64,000 nucleotides of DNA, taken from the NCBI GenBank assembly GCA_964471115.1, contig CAYYFE010000004.1, positions 90,152 through 154,151 of the forward strand. The letters are read 5' to 3'. Position numbers and translations under genes: made by a program. A model generated the notes under the pieces. The model saw only the letters and a program-made list of their open reading frames with translations. It was not told where the DNA came from and ran no database searches. Numbering within the stretch: the stretch's first letter is position 1; every line of letters starts with the position of its first letter. The stretch is from SYFT01 sp964471115. Its GTDB lineage: Bacteria; Acidobacteriota; Vicinamibacteria; Vicinamibacterales; SCN-69-37. Of the stretch, positions 1 to 8,459 are shown piece after piece.

Positions 1-1392
1 CTGATCGTGGTCACCCATCGAGAACAGGTGCTGATCGGTCAGGAGCGTCCGCGCCTGCTTCGTCGCCATGTCGTACACCTTCAGCGTCATCCGGTTCTCG
101 ATGAACGCCAGCTGTTTGCCGTCCGGCGAGAACTGCGGCTGGTAGTTTTCGTTGGCGTTCGAGATCAGCGGCGTTTCGCGGATGACCGTGGACGCGTAGA
201 AATGCAGTTCCTCGTCGCGTGTCCGGCGCGCCTCGATGATCTGCCAGCGCCCGCCGCGTTCCGAGGCGTACACCAAGGCCTTGCCGTCCGGCGAAAACGT
301 CACGGACCGCTCACCCTCGGGCGTCTTCGTGATCTGCTTGGTCACGCCGCCCTCGACCGAGGTGACGAACACGTCACCGCGCGCGATGAACGCCACTTCC
401 TTGCCCGAGGGCGCCACGGCGAGGTCGCTGGCGCCGTTGGTCACCGTCTGGACCCGTTCGTTGGTCGCCTTGGCGTCAGCGGCAATCGTCACGTTCACCT
501 TGCGCGGCTGCTGTCCGGGCGCCATCGTATACAACGCGCCGTCGTAGCTGAACGACAACGTGCCGTTGGTGGCCGCCGTCAGGAAGCGGACGGGGCGCGC
601 GCGGAACTGCGTCAGCTGCTGGGACTGGCCGCCGCCCACGGCCATGCGGTGGACGTTGAACGACCCGCTGGCCTCCGACAGGTAATAAAACGCGCGATCG
701 TTGTCGGTGAACACCGGGTTGCGGTCTTCACCCTCGAACGTCGTGATCTTGCGGTGGGTGCCCGCCTGCGTGTCGTAGACCCAGACATCGCGCGTCACCG
801 AACTCGTGTGGTGTTTGCGCCACGCGTTCTCCTGTCCTTTGCGGTCCTGATAGAGCATGTAGCGGCCGTCGCGGCTGAACTGCACGTCCTCGGCCGGCGT
901 GGTCAGCATCTGCGTCACCCGGCCGCCGGCCACCGGCACCTGGTACAGCTCCGTCATGTACGCGGCGGGGAAGCCGCGATGTTCCGCTGTGTCCATCCGC
1001 GCCGCGCCAAAGACGATGGAGCGGCCGTCCGGCGTGAACGCGTACGGTGATTCGGCCGAGGAGTGATACGTCAGCCGGCGCGGCTCGCCGCCGGTCACCG
1101 GCACGATGAACAGATCGAAGTTGCCGTACCGGTCGCTGGCAAACGCGATGTGCCGCCCGTCCGGACTCCAGACAGGCATGTAGTCATGCGCGTCATGTGC
1201 GGTCAACGGCCGCGCCGTGCCGCCGGCTGCCGGCACGAGGTACAGGTCGCCCTTGTAGGTGAAGGCGATCTGCGAGCCGTCCGGCGAGATGGCCGGGTAG
1301 CGGTTCCAGAGGGGTTCAGCCGCATCCTGTGCGGATGTGGTGGCCAGGGTGAGGACGAAAATCAGGGCGAGCGCTAAGAGGCGAAACCGCAT
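1..1392 (-). CDS. Tricorn-like S41 peptidase or propeller protein, N-terminal part
   Basis: The reading frame stays open from an ATG at 1392 to the window edge (464 codons), so the C-terminus is missing. The start encodes a signal peptide (MRFRLLALALIFVL...TSAQ), so the protein is exported. What follows is a chain of PD40/TolB-type propeller blades with repeated motifs such as ISPDGSQIAF, WSPDGRHIAF and FTPDGRSIVF, and blade ends of the type LYLVPAAGG. This pattern is typical of the N-terminal propeller of periplasmic tricorn-like S41 peptidases, which carry PDZ and protease domains further on; those domains are not visible here, so the peptidase call is inferred. AGGGGG just before the ATG is a plausible ribosome site. 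Confidence 0.8.
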   Translation of the reverse strand, partial: MRFRLLALALIFVLTLATTSAQDAAEPLWNRYPAISPDGSQIAFTYKGDLYLVPAAGGTARPLTAHDAHDYMPVWSPDGRHIAFASDRYGNFDLFIVPVTGGEPRRLTYHSSAESPYAFTPDGRSIVFGAARMDTAEHRGFPAAYMTELYQVPVAGGRVTQMLTTPAEDVQFSRDGRYMLYQDRKGQENAWRKHHTSSVTRDVWVYDTQAGTHRKITTFEGEDRNPVFTDNDRAFYYLSEASGSFNVHRMAVGGGQSQQLTQFRARPVRFLTAATNGTLSFSYDGALYTMAPGQQPRKVNVTIAADAKATNERVQTVTNGASDLAVAPSGKEVAFIARGDVFVTSVEGGVTKQITKTPEGERSVTFSPDGKALVYASERGGRWQIIEARRTRDEELHFYASTVIRETPLISNANENYQPQFSPDGKQLAFIENRMTLKVYDMATKQARTLLTDQHLFSMGDHDQ

Positions 1393-1422
1393 GCCCCCTA
1401 TCGTAAATGAGGCGCTATACCT

Positions 1423-1476
1423 ATTTCCTTATTTCCTCATTTCCCCGTTTCCCCATTTCTTCATTTCCTCATTTCA
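1423..1476. repeat. 8-bp tandem repeat, about 7 copies
   Basis: Seven head-to-tail copies of an ATTTCCYC-type octamer (variants ATTTCCTT, ATTTCCCC, GTTTCCCC, ATTTCTTC) lie between the tricorn-like gene and the symporter gene. The last copy overlaps the symporter stop codon (TGA at 1471-1469). The T/C-rich strand bias is unlike the surrounding coding sequence. Confidence 0.85.
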
Positions 1477-2788
1477 GAGGTGGCACGTCCGCGGCCGTCC
1501 ACGATCCTTCGTTCTTGGCCACCCAGGCGCAGGCGGTCAGGTCCGAAAACACGTTGACCGTGGTGCGCGACATGTCCAGAATCCGGTCGACGCCGAGCAC
1601 AATCGCAATCCCTTCACCCGGCACCCCGAACATCGTCAGAATGCCGACCAGCAGCGGAATCGAGCCGCCCGGCACACCCGCAGCGCCGATGGCCGTGATG
1701 ACCGACATGATCATGACGATAGCCATCTGGGGAATCGTCAGATCCACATTGAAGATCTCGGCCAGGAAGATGACGGTGATGCCTTCGAAGATCGCCGTGC
1801 CGTTCATGCACATCGTTGAGCCGATGGGCAGGACGAAGCCGGCGACCTTGCGCGGAATGCCGAGTTGGCTCTCGGAGACGGCCAGGCCGGTCGGCAGCGT
1901 GGCACTGCTCGAACTGGTGGAGAACGCCGTGATGAGCGCGGCCTTGACCCGCGAGACGAACAACATCGGCGAGATGCCGACGGCCAGTCGAAGCACGGCG
2001 AACAAGGTGATGCCCACGTGCAGCGCGAGCGCCAAGAGGACCGTGAGGACGAACGCCGCCACCGCGATCATCAGGTCGAACCCGAATCGTGACGAGACGG
2101 TGAAGATCAGGCAGGCGACGCCATAGGGCGCCAGACCCATCGCGAAGCCGATGATCTTGATGACCACCTCGTTCAGGGCCTCCAGCCAGTCGATCATCGG
2201 TTTCGACTTCTCAACGGCCATCAGCGTCAACGCCGCGCCGAACATCAGGCCGAAGAAGATGATCGCCAGCATGTCGGTGTTGGCCGCCGCCTGAATCGGG
2301 TTGCGCGGGACGATGTTGATGAACGTCTCGGGCCCGAACTTCGCCGTCGTTGCGGCCGCCTCCACGCGCGTGGAGGCGTCGCCGGCGAACCGTTCCATCA
2401 GTTCGGCGCGGGTTTCGGGCACCACGCGTTCCCAGGGCCGCATCACGTTGACGACGACCAGGCCCAGGGTGGCGGCCAGGCACGTCGTGACGAAGAAGTA
2501 GCCGATGGCCTTGCCGCCGACCCGGCCGACCTTCCGGATATCGCCCAGTCCGGCGACGCCCAGCGCGATCGATGCAAAGACGAGTGGCATGACCACCATG
2601 AACAACATGCGCAGGAACACCTGGCCGACGGGCACCGCGATGTAACGGTTCACCCATTCCACCGTCGGGTTGTCGACGCCGACGGTCAGATTGGTGGCCA
2701 CGCCGGCCACGAGCCCGGCCGCCAGGCCGAGCAGGATCTTGGTGTGGAGAGGGAGTCCCTTGCCCGAGTGTGCGATCGATTCGCTCAT
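1469..2788 (-). CDS. Dicarboxylate/amino acid:cation symporter (DAACS family)
   Basis: A 439-residue inner-membrane transporter expected to take up dicarboxylates or acidic amino acids with Na+ or H+. It shows the family landmarks: an N-terminal membrane segment ending near PTVEWVNRYIAVPVGQVFL, a serine-rich hairpin (FSTSSSSATLP), a segment with MNGTAIFEG, a glycine-rich re-entrant loop (GAAGVPGGSIP) and a C-terminal DRILDMSRTTVNV motif. The start chosen is ATG 2788 with AGGA upstream; a longer reading to 2842 would overlap the preceding gene and adds an Arg-rich tail without family support. It lies 19 bp downstream of the amidohydrolase gene, so the two may be cotranscribed. The exact substrate cannot be told. 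Confidence 0.92.
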   Translation of the reverse strand: MSESIAHSGKGLPLHTKILLGLAAGLVAGVATNLTVGVDNPTVEWVNRYIAVPVGQVFLRMLFMVVMPLVFASIALGVAGLGDIRKVGRVGGKAIGYFFVTTCLAATLGLVVVNVMRPWERVVPETRAELMERFAGDASTRVEAAATTAKFGPETFINIVPRNPIQAAANTDMLAIIFFGLMFGAALTLMAVEKSKPMIDWLEALNEVVIKIIGFAMGLAPYGVACLIFTVSSRFGFDLMIAVAAFVLTVLLALALHVGITLFAVLRLAVGISPMLFVSRVKAALITAFSTSSSSATLPTGLAVSESQLGIPRKVAGFVLPIGSTMCMNGTAIFEGITVIFLAEIFNVDLTIPQMAIVMIMSVITAIGAAGVPGGSIPLLVGILTMFGVPGEGIAIVLGVDRILDMSRTTVNVFSDLTACAWVAKNEGSWTAADVPPLK

Positions 2789-2807
2789 GTGTTCCTGCTT
2801 TGTCCGT

Positions 2808-4445
2808 CTACTTCTTGGCCCGCTCGGCCTTCTGTTTCTCAACCATCGTGGCCACGTCGGCCATCAGTTTCTTGGCGTCGTAGACGATGCCGTCCTTGAT
2901 CGTCCATTTCACGCCGCCGATGCGCTCCACCTGTTCGGTCTCGTCGTTCAGTTTCACCGCGCCGTTGCCGTACAGCACCTTGAGGTTGTGCAGCGGGTTC
3001 TGATCGACCAGCACGAGGTCGGCCAGCTTGCCGGTCTTGACGACGCCGAACTCGACGGGCTGCTTGCGCCACTCCGACAGCGTGTCCGCGCCGTTCATCG
3101 TGGCCGCCTGGAAGACCTCCAGCGGATGGAAGCCGGCTTCCTGCAGCATCTCGAGTTCCAGCACGTAGCCGAAGCCGTAGGTCTGGTAGATGAAGCCCGA
3201 GTCGGAACCCGTGGTCACGCGGCCGCCCATCTTCTTGTAGTCGTTCACCAGCTTGAACCACACCTGGTAGAAGTTCTTCCACGCGATTTCGTCGTGGGTC
3301 GTCCAGTCGAACCAGTACGACCCGTGGGCGCGGCGGCTGGGCGTGTAGAAGTCCATCAGCGACGGCAACGTGTACTTGTCGTGATAGTCGGCCTCGCGCG
3401 CGCGCATGACGTCGCGGCCGGCCGAATAAATCGTCATCGTCGGATCAAACGTCGTGCCCAGCTTCAGGTGCTCCTGCAGGTAGGCCTTCCACTCGGGCGA
3501 GCCGGGTTCGTGAATCTGATTCCACAAACGGGCGACCTGGCCGAAGCGATGCTGCTCGTCGTTGGCGTTCATGTCCACCGGCCAGTCCTGCACGACGGTG
3601 TCCTTGAGGAGCGACTCGAAGTGGCCGTAGAAGTGCGTCACGGTGTCCAGGCCCACCCGCGCCGCGTCGATGGCGTTCATCTGCGCCACGCCGCCCTGCT
3701 GCAGGTGCGCCGTGGTGCCCAGGCCGTGTTTGTGGGCCTCATCGATGACGGCTTCCATCACGGGCGGGTCCATCGCGCCGAGCTTCAGGCAGTCGAGGGT
3801 GTTCGCATTCTGGCGCACCCATTCACGGACGCCTTCCGGCGAGTTGCCGCCGCCGGGCCGCTGGCAGTTGAAGATGCGCGGGGCCGCGATCTCGTTCTTT
3901 TCGCTGCGCGCCCGTTCGCTGACGCTGAACTGGTTCGACCCCAGCGCGACGCCGCGGACGGTCGTGACACCGTGCGCGAGCCAGAGTTTGTACGCGTACT
4001 CGGCGTCCTGGTTCTTCGGCGCGCCGCCGGCGTGCACGTGCAGGTCGACGAAGCCGGGCATCAGATACATGCCCGTGCCGTCGATCTCGTGGTCAGCGGC
4101 CTGTGCCGCGCCCTGGCGGCCGCCCCGGGCGCCCTGACGTCCCGGCGCCGGCGCGGTCTGCCGCAGCCCTGGCGTGCCCGCGCTCTGGATCGCCTGAATG
4201 CGGTTGCCCGACACGATGACGTTCATCGGGCCGTAGGGCGGACCACCCGTGCCGTCGATGATCATCACGTTGCGGATGACCAGGCGGTTGAACGGCCCGA
4301 CGCCCTCACCGGCGGCGCGCGCCGGCGCGGGGTTGAGTCCCGCCTGCGCCTCGAGCGGCGCTTCCGCCGGCGCCAGCATCAGACCCGCGGCCGCCAGGCC
4401 CACACAGACACCACCCACGATCAACGAACGCCAGTGTTTCGTCAT
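2808..4445 (-). CDS. Secreted amidohydrolase family protein
   Basis: A 545-residue metal-dependent hydrolase of the amidohydrolase superfamily. The first 25 or so residues form a signal peptide (LIVGGVCVGLAAAGLMLAP). The mature part has the composite beta-sandwich start (VIRNVMIIDGTGGPP) and the metal-binding strand-1 motif PGFVDLHVHAGG at about residues 130-142. Later come THFYGHFESL, TTGSDSGF (probable catalytic Asp) and the returning sandwich segment GKLADLVLVDQNPLHN. Such secreted relatives of imidazolonepropionase and prolidase are common in Acidobacteriota; the substrate is unknown. GGAGG lies 9 bases before the ATG, and a perfect TATAAT sits at 4475-4470. Confidence 0.88.
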   Translation of the reverse strand: MTKHWRSLIVGGVCVGLAAAGLMLAPAEAPLEAQAGLNPAPARAAGEGVGPFNRLVIRNVMIIDGTGGPPYGPMNVIVSGNRIQAIQSAGTPGLRQTAPAPGRQGARGGRQGAAQAADHEIDGTGMYLMPGFVDLHVHAGGAPKNQDAEYAYKLWLAHGVTTVRGVALGSNQFSVSERARSEKNEIAAPRIFNCQRPGGGNSPEGVREWVRQNANTLDCLKLGAMDPPVMEAVIDEAHKHGLGTTAHLQQGGVAQMNAIDAARVGLDTVTHFYGHFESLLKDTVVQDWPVDMNANDEQHRFGQVARLWNQIHEPGSPEWKAYLQEHLKLGTTFDPTMTIYSAGRDVMRAREADYHDKYTLPSLMDFYTPSRRAHGSYWFDWTTHDEIAWKNFYQVWFKLVNDYKKMGGRVTTGSDSGFIYQTYGFGYVLELEMLQEAGFHPLEVFQAATMNGADTLSEWRKQPVEFGVVKTGKLADLVLVDQNPLHNLKVLYGNGAVKLNDETEQVERIGGVKWTIKDGIVYDAKKLMADVATMVEKQKAERAKK

Positions 4446-4469
4446 TGGTCACCGCCCTCCGGTGCGGGG

Positions 4470-4475
4470 ATTATA
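4470..4475 (-). promoter_or_regulatory. Likely -10 element for the amidohydrolase gene
   Basis: TATAAT on the minus strand, 25 bases upstream of the amidohydrolase ATG and directly against the arm of the neighbouring palindrome. The -35 position (about 4498-4493) would fall inside the palindrome and has no good TTGACA match. Confidence 0.45.
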
Positions 4476-4528
4476 TGAGCTCGGAGGTCATTTCCCGTGG
4501 TCGCAGAGGGAAATGACCTCCGAGCTCA
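4476..4528. repeat. Palindromic element, 21-bp perfect arms
   Basis: The arms are 4476-4496 and 4508-4528 with an 11-base loop. Read on the minus strand, it begins AAAATGAGCTCGGAGG; the TGA is the stop codon of the epimerase gene. The hairpin can act as that gene's transcript end. Its outer sequence (CAGGAAAATGA..TCGG) matches the element inside hisC at 11866-11919, so it looks like a divergent member of the same family. Confidence 0.85.
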
Positions 4529-5434
4529 TTTTCCTGCCGCGTCCCGCATCGCCGCGCCGATCTCGGGATACTGGAACTGGAAGCCCATCTCCAGCGCCCG
4601 TCGAGGCACGACACGCTGACCGGACAACAAGGCCGGTCCTGCCATCTCGCCCACGATGATTCGCAGCGCGAACCCGGGCACCGGCAGCCAGCTGGGCCGC
4701 CCCAGTGCGGCGCCGAGCGCCTTCGAGAACTCCGCATTCGTCGACGGGTGCGGCGCGGTGCCGTTGAACACGCCGGAGGCATCGTCGCGCCGCAGCAACC
4801 AGACGACCAGTTCAATCCAGTCCCGCAGGTGAATCCATGACATCACCTGGCGGCCCGATCCCAGCGGACCGCCGACGAAGAACTGGAACGGCGGAATCAT
4901 CTTCTGCAAGGCCCCGCCCCGGCGATCCAGCACGATGCCCGTGCGCAGAATGACGACGCGGAGGCCGAGCGCCGAGGCGGCGTGTGCTTCCGCCTCCCAG
5001 TCGACGGCCAGCGTCGACATGAAGTCGGAGCCCGGCGGCGCGGATTCATCGAGCGGCGGGCCGTCGGTCGGCTGGGGTCCGTAGAAGCCGACCGCCGAGC
5101 CTGACAGAAACACTTTCGGCCGGGTCTCGGCGTCCCGCATCGCGCCCACAAGCAGCCGGGTCGACGTGATCCGGCTCTGCCGCAGTTCTTCCTTGCGCGC
5201 CGCGGACCACCGGCGATCGGCGATGCCCGCGCCGGCCATGTTGACGACGCCGTCGGCGCCGTCAATCGCGCGGCGCCAGTCGTCGCCGTCGGGCCACGAG
5301 ATCTGCCTCACGCCGCCGGTGGCCCTGGCGCGTCCCCGCGTCAGGACCACGACGTCGTGGCCCTGCGCAATCAGTTCCTGGGACAGCGCCTGGCCCAGAA
5401 ACCCCGTGCCGCCCGCGATGACGTACCGCATCAC
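4526..5434 (-). CDS. TIGR01777-type NAD(P)-dependent epimerase
   Basis: A 302-residue short-chain dehydrogenase/epimerase of the YfcH/TIGR01777 type. The N-terminus has the Rossmann nucleotide-binding loop YVIAGGTGFLGQAL. Further on are the family segments GADGVVNMAGAGIADRRW, FLSGSAVGFYG (position of the catalytic Ser/Tyr region), VVILRTGIVLDRRGGALQKM, SWIHLRDW and the C-terminal DUF1731-like tail with LLSGQRVVPRRALEMGF. The physiological substrate of this family is not known. The ATG overlaps the stop of the upstream MFS gene by four bases (ATGA), so the two are translationally coupled. The stop codon lies inside the palindromic element at 4476-4528. Confidence 0.92.
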   Translation of the reverse strand: MMRYVIAGGTGFLGQALSQELIAQGHDVVVLTRGRARATGGVRQISWPDGDDWRRAIDGADGVVNMAGAGIADRRWSAARKEELRQSRITSTRLLVGAMRDAETRPKVFLSGSAVGFYGPQPTDGPPLDESAPPGSDFMSTLAVDWEAEAHAASALGLRVVILRTGIVLDRRGGALQKMIPPFQFFVGGPLGSGRQVMSWIHLRDWIELVVWLLRRDDASGVFNGTAPHPSTNAEFSKALGAALGRPSWLPVPGFALRIIVGEMAGPALLSGQRVVPRRALEMGFQFQYPEIGAAMRDAAGK

Positions 5435-6717
5435 GCCTCCGCCGCCGCGCGCTGGCCCTCGGCGACGTCCACACGCGCCAGCAGGATCATGCCCAGCACG
5501 AAGAAGACGGTGAGTGACAGGATCGCCGCGCGGCTTGATCCGTTGCCCGAGATGATCGCAAACAAGGCCGGTCCCAGGATGCCGGCATACCGTTCAAAGA
5601 CACTGAAGAAGGCGAAGAACTCGGACGCCTTGGCCTTCGGGATCATCGACGCGTACAGGGAGCGGCTCAGGGCCTGGGTGCCGCCCTGCACCACCCCCAC
5701 GGCGACCGCCAGCGCGTAGAAGTGCGCGGCGGACGTCATGTAGTACCCGAGCACCGTGATGCCGAGATACACGGTGAGCCCCACGAAGATGCCGCGCTTG
5801 GCGCCGATGCGGCCGGCGAGGCTGCCGAACAGGAACGAACACGGCACGCCGATGAACTGGACGAGCAACAGCGCCGTGATCATCGCGCTCGTGTCGATGC
5901 CGATGCCTTCTCCGTACAGCACCGCCACGCGGATGATCGTCTGCACGCCGTCGTTGTAGAGGAAAAACGCCAGCAGCATCAGCAGGGCCTGTTTGTACCG
6001 GCGCAACTCGCGGAACGTTTCGGCCAGCTTGTGAAAGGCCTCACGCACAGAGCCCGCCACCGTCGTGGCCGTGCCGGGCCGCTCGATTCGCGGTTCCGGC
6101 ACGCGGCGAAGCACCGGCATCGAAAACCACAGCCACCACACGCCGACGCTCACCAGCGACAGCCGCGTGGCCATGCCGGCATCCGGAATGCCGAACCAGC
6201 CCGGCTGTTGAATCATCAGCACGTTGATGAGGAGCAGGACGCCCCCGCCGACATACCCCGTGGCGTACCCGGCCGTGGAGACCCGGTCGAGTTCCTCCGG
6301 CCGCGCGATGAACGGCAACAGCGATTCGTAGAACACGATGCTGCCGGCTACGGCGATGTTGCCGACCGCAAAGAGCATCAGGGCGAGCCGGTATTCCCCG
6401 TCGCCGATCCACCACATGCCGCAGGTCGCCGCCACGCCGACGCTCATGAACGCGGCCAGCAGGCGCTTCTTGACCGGTTTGGCGTCGGCAATCGCGCCCA
6501 GCACCGGGGCGATCAGGGCCATCACGACAATCGCGAAGGTCGTGGCCCACAGGTAGTAACTGTCCGCGGTGTTTTCGTCGAGACCCGACGCGGCGACCTG
6601 CTTGAAGTAGATGGGGAAGACGCCCGCGATGATCGTGGTCTGGAATGCGGAGTTGGCCCAGTCATACATCGCCCAGGCGCGCAGCTCCGGGCGATCGAGG
6701 CCGAGACGCGTCAGCAC
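5431..6717 (-). CDS. MFS transporter, UMF1/Atg22-like family
   Basis: A 428-residue, about 12-segment inner-membrane transporter. The N-terminal RAWAMYDWANSAFQTTI motif is the signature of the UMF1 (Atg22-like effluxer) branch of the major facilitator superfamily. The central loop carries VPEPRIERPGTA, and the second half contains FLYNDGVQTIIRVAVLYG and a QALSRSLYASMIPKAKASEFFAFFSV segment, both typical of this branch. Bacterial members are uncharacterised or linked to amino-acid or small-solute export. It starts the two-gene set with the epimerase. Confidence 0.9.
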   Translation of the reverse strand: MLTRLGLDRPELRAWAMYDWANSAFQTTIIAGVFPIYFKQVAASGLDENTADSYYLWATTFAIVVMALIAPVLGAIADAKPVKKRLLAAFMSVGVAATCGMWWIGDGEYRLALMLFAVGNIAVAGSIVFYESLLPFIARPEELDRVSTAGYATGYVGGGVLLLINVLMIQQPGWFGIPDAGMATRLSLVSVGVWWLWFSMPVLRRVPEPRIERPGTATTVAGSVREAFHKLAETFRELRRYKQALLMLLAFFLYNDGVQTIIRVAVLYGEGIGIDTSAMITALLLVQFIGVPCSFLFGSLAGRIGAKRGIFVGLTVYLGITVLGYYMTSAAHFYALAVAVGVVQGGTQALSRSLYASMIPKAKASEFFAFFSVFERYAGILGPALFAIISGNGSSRAAILSLTVFFVLGMILLARVDVAEGQRAAAEA

Positions 6718-6758
6718 CGGGCAAGTCTATACCCGGTGCGCGCATCAGGGTTTCGGGT

Positions 6759-6774
6759 AGGGTTTCGAAACCCT
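6759..6774. repeat. 16-bp perfect palindrome at a gene 3' end
   Basis: AGGGTTTCGAAACCCT overlaps the stop codon (TAG, 6775-6773) of the DUF4097 gene and is preceded by a partial copy CAGGGTTTCGGG. It could stop transcription of that gene, but no T run follows on the minus strand. Confidence 0.5.
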
Positions 6775-7555
6775 ATTTCGTCAGTCGGAGGTTGCCCGAG
6801 AACGACTTGAACGCCAGGGTACGGCCGGCGCCTCCAGGCAGGTCGGCGCGGATGTTGCGGCGGCTGGTCGACCGCAGGGTCACCGGGAAGTCGACATTGA
6901 GCGCGCCGCTGAACGTGCTCAGCGCCACTTCGCCGCGGGCGTTCTCCGCCACGCGGACCCGCATCTCCCCGCTGAACGTCTCGAGCGACAGGGTGGGCGA
7001 CGTGCCGTGGCCGGTCGCGTCCACCTGAATCGTTCCCGAGAACGTCTCTGCCTCAAACGGATTGCGGCTGCCCGTGGATTCGATGTCGCCGGAGAACGTC
7101 TTCAGGCGCTGTTCACCGGTGATGCCCGTGATGATCAGATCGCTCGAAAACGCCTCAATCTCCAGGCGCGCGGATGCCGGCACCTGGATGTCGAATCGTG
7201 TGTCGACCACGTTGTTATTGCCATCTTCGTCGCGCCACCGGCGGTCGTCGTCACGATCCCGTTCGTTGGCGTTGACCTCGATGGTCGATCCCGAGGTCTC
7301 GACGGTCAGCCGAACCTCCTTGAGCCGATCCGCCCGCCCGGTGCGAACCGCCTTCATCACGAAATCCCGGCCCGACCCGGCCGTGATGCGGACCTCGCCC
7401 GAGAAGTTCTTCAGGCGCAGCGTGCCGTTGCTCGGAAACGGAAGCGTGCGATCGACGGTCTCCGTCTGTCGCTGCGCCAGCGCCGCCGCCGGCACGAGCA
7501 ACATCGCCACCAAACCAATCGCTGCTGAGATCGTCCGTCGTGTCTTGATCATCAT
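6773..7555 (-). CDS. DUF4097-type secreted beta-solenoid protein, FSG-repeat form
   Basis: A 260-residue protein with a signal peptide (ISAAIGLVAMLLVPAAALAQ). The mature part is a ladder of short beta strands in which a Phe-Ser-Gly turn recurs about every 15-35 residues: KNFSGEV, KTFSGDI, ETFSGTI, ETFSGEM, STFSGAL and KSFSGNL, plus the variant EAFSSDL. This regular turn pattern is characteristic of DUF4097 (adhesin-like, polymer-forming or scaffold-like solenoids). It lies 27 bp downstream of a paralogue whose turns use NGS instead. Function unknown; a periplasmic or cell-surface structural role is inferred. Confidence 0.82.
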   Translation of the reverse strand: MMIKTRRTISAAIGLVAMLLVPAAALAQRQTETVDRTLPFPSNGTLRLKNFSGEVRITAGSGRDFVMKAVRTGRADRLKEVRLTVETSGSTIEVNANERDRDDDRRWRDEDGNNNVVDTRFDIQVPASARLEIEAFSSDLIITGITGEQRLKTFSGDIESTGSRNPFEAETFSGTIQVDATGHGTSPTLSLETFSGEMRVRVAENARGEVALSTFSGALNVDFPVTLRSTSRRNIRADLPGGAGRTLAFKSFSGNLRLTK

Positions 7556-7561
7556 CTTCCC

Positions 7562-7583
7562 CTGTGGACCCTGTGGACCCTGT
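7562..7583. repeat. 9-bp tandem repeat, 2.4 copies
   Basis: CTGTGGACC occurs twice, followed by CTGT, filling nearly all of the gap between the two DUF4097 genes and touching the stop codon at 7585-7583. It resembles the GGGTCCA repeat at 60890-60980. Confidence 0.7.
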
Positions 7584-8416
7584 TACCGCCGCCCCACGCG
7601 CACGCTGCCATTCGAGGTGCGCACCTCGAGGCGCGGGCCGCCGTTGCCCAGCGTCGTCTCGAGCCGGCGCCCGATCCGGCCCTGCACGGTGACCGGGAAG
7701 TCGATGTTCAAGCTGCCGTTGTTGGTGCCGACCACGAGGTCGGCGTTGTAGGAGGAGGGAAGATCGAGGCGCGCCGACCCGTTTGACGTGATGACCGTCA
7801 GGCCGTCGCCCTCCCAGCGGCTGCCGCCCACCTGCACGTGCACCGAGCCGTTGCTCGACCGCGCGTTGACCCGGCCGCCGAGATCGGTCAGCCGAAGGCT
7901 GCCGTTGGCCGACTCCGCCGCGATCGTGCCGCGAACGCCCGTGATGTTGACCGAGCCGTTCGACGTATCGAGGTTGAGGTCATAACTGGCGGGCACCTCC
8001 ACGCGGTAGGCGACCCACCACGACTGGCCCCGCAGGCTCGACGGCCCCGTCGCCCGCAGCCGGCCATTTTCCAGCGTGACCTGCACGTCGCGGGCGAGGT
8101 CACGCGCCGCGTCGGTCGTGCGCGCACTGGCCATGACACGCGCCTGCACGACGACGTCGCGACGCGAGGTGCCCGTGACGGCGATGCTGCCGTTCGAGGT
8201 GCTGGCTTCCAGCCGGCCGCTGCCCGATTCCTTGAGTTCGCGCACCTCGCAGAAGGTCTCGTCGCGATCGTTGTAGCGGCCGGTGTCGCGGCACCAATCC
8301 TGGTCGGACTGGGCCTGCGAGAGATGGCCGAAAGCGGTCAGTTCGTGGGTGGCAGCGGTCGTCGGGCCCGTGAGCACGAGGACAGCCAACGCGGACGGCA
8401 GAAGGATGCGGTTCAT
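7583..8416 (-). CDS. DUF4097-type secreted beta-solenoid protein, NGS-repeat form
   Basis: A 277-residue paralogue of the next gene downstream. The chosen start, ATG 8416 (MNRILLPSALAVLVLTGPTTA), gives a clear signal peptide; longer readings run into hisA. After a cysteine-containing segment (CRDTGRYNDRDETFC, possibly a disulfide) come seven turns of the form TSNGSI, TSNGSV, SANGSL, SSNGSV, TSNGSA, TNNGSL and TSNGSV, one per solenoid coil. It lies 43 bp after hisA on the same strand, so read-through from the his operon is possible. Function unknown. Confidence 0.82.
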   Translation of the reverse strand: MNRILLPSALAVLVLTGPTTAATHELTAFGHLSQAQSDQDWCRDTGRYNDRDETFCEVRELKESGSGRLEASTSNGSIAVTGTSRRDVVVQARVMASARTTDAARDLARDVQVTLENGRLRATGPSSLRGQSWWVAYRVEVPASYDLNLDTSNGSVNITGVRGTIAAESANGSLRLTDLGGRVNARSSNGSVHVQVGGSRWEGDGLTVITSNGSARLDLPSSYNADLVVGTNNGSLNIDFPVTVQGRIGRRLETTLGNGGPRLEVRTSNGSVRVGRR

Positions 8417-8459
8417 GGCAGGGTTGGACGGACCCGCCCCGCGGCGCGTTGCCTCAGGC

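Noticed and set aside
2670..4478. 602-residue open frame on the plus strand opposite the amidohydrolase gene
   Set aside because: It mirrors the minus-strand gene in a GC-rich region, is rich in Arg, His and Val with no recognisable domain, and lacks a signal or membrane pattern. The minus-strand frame has clear motifs.
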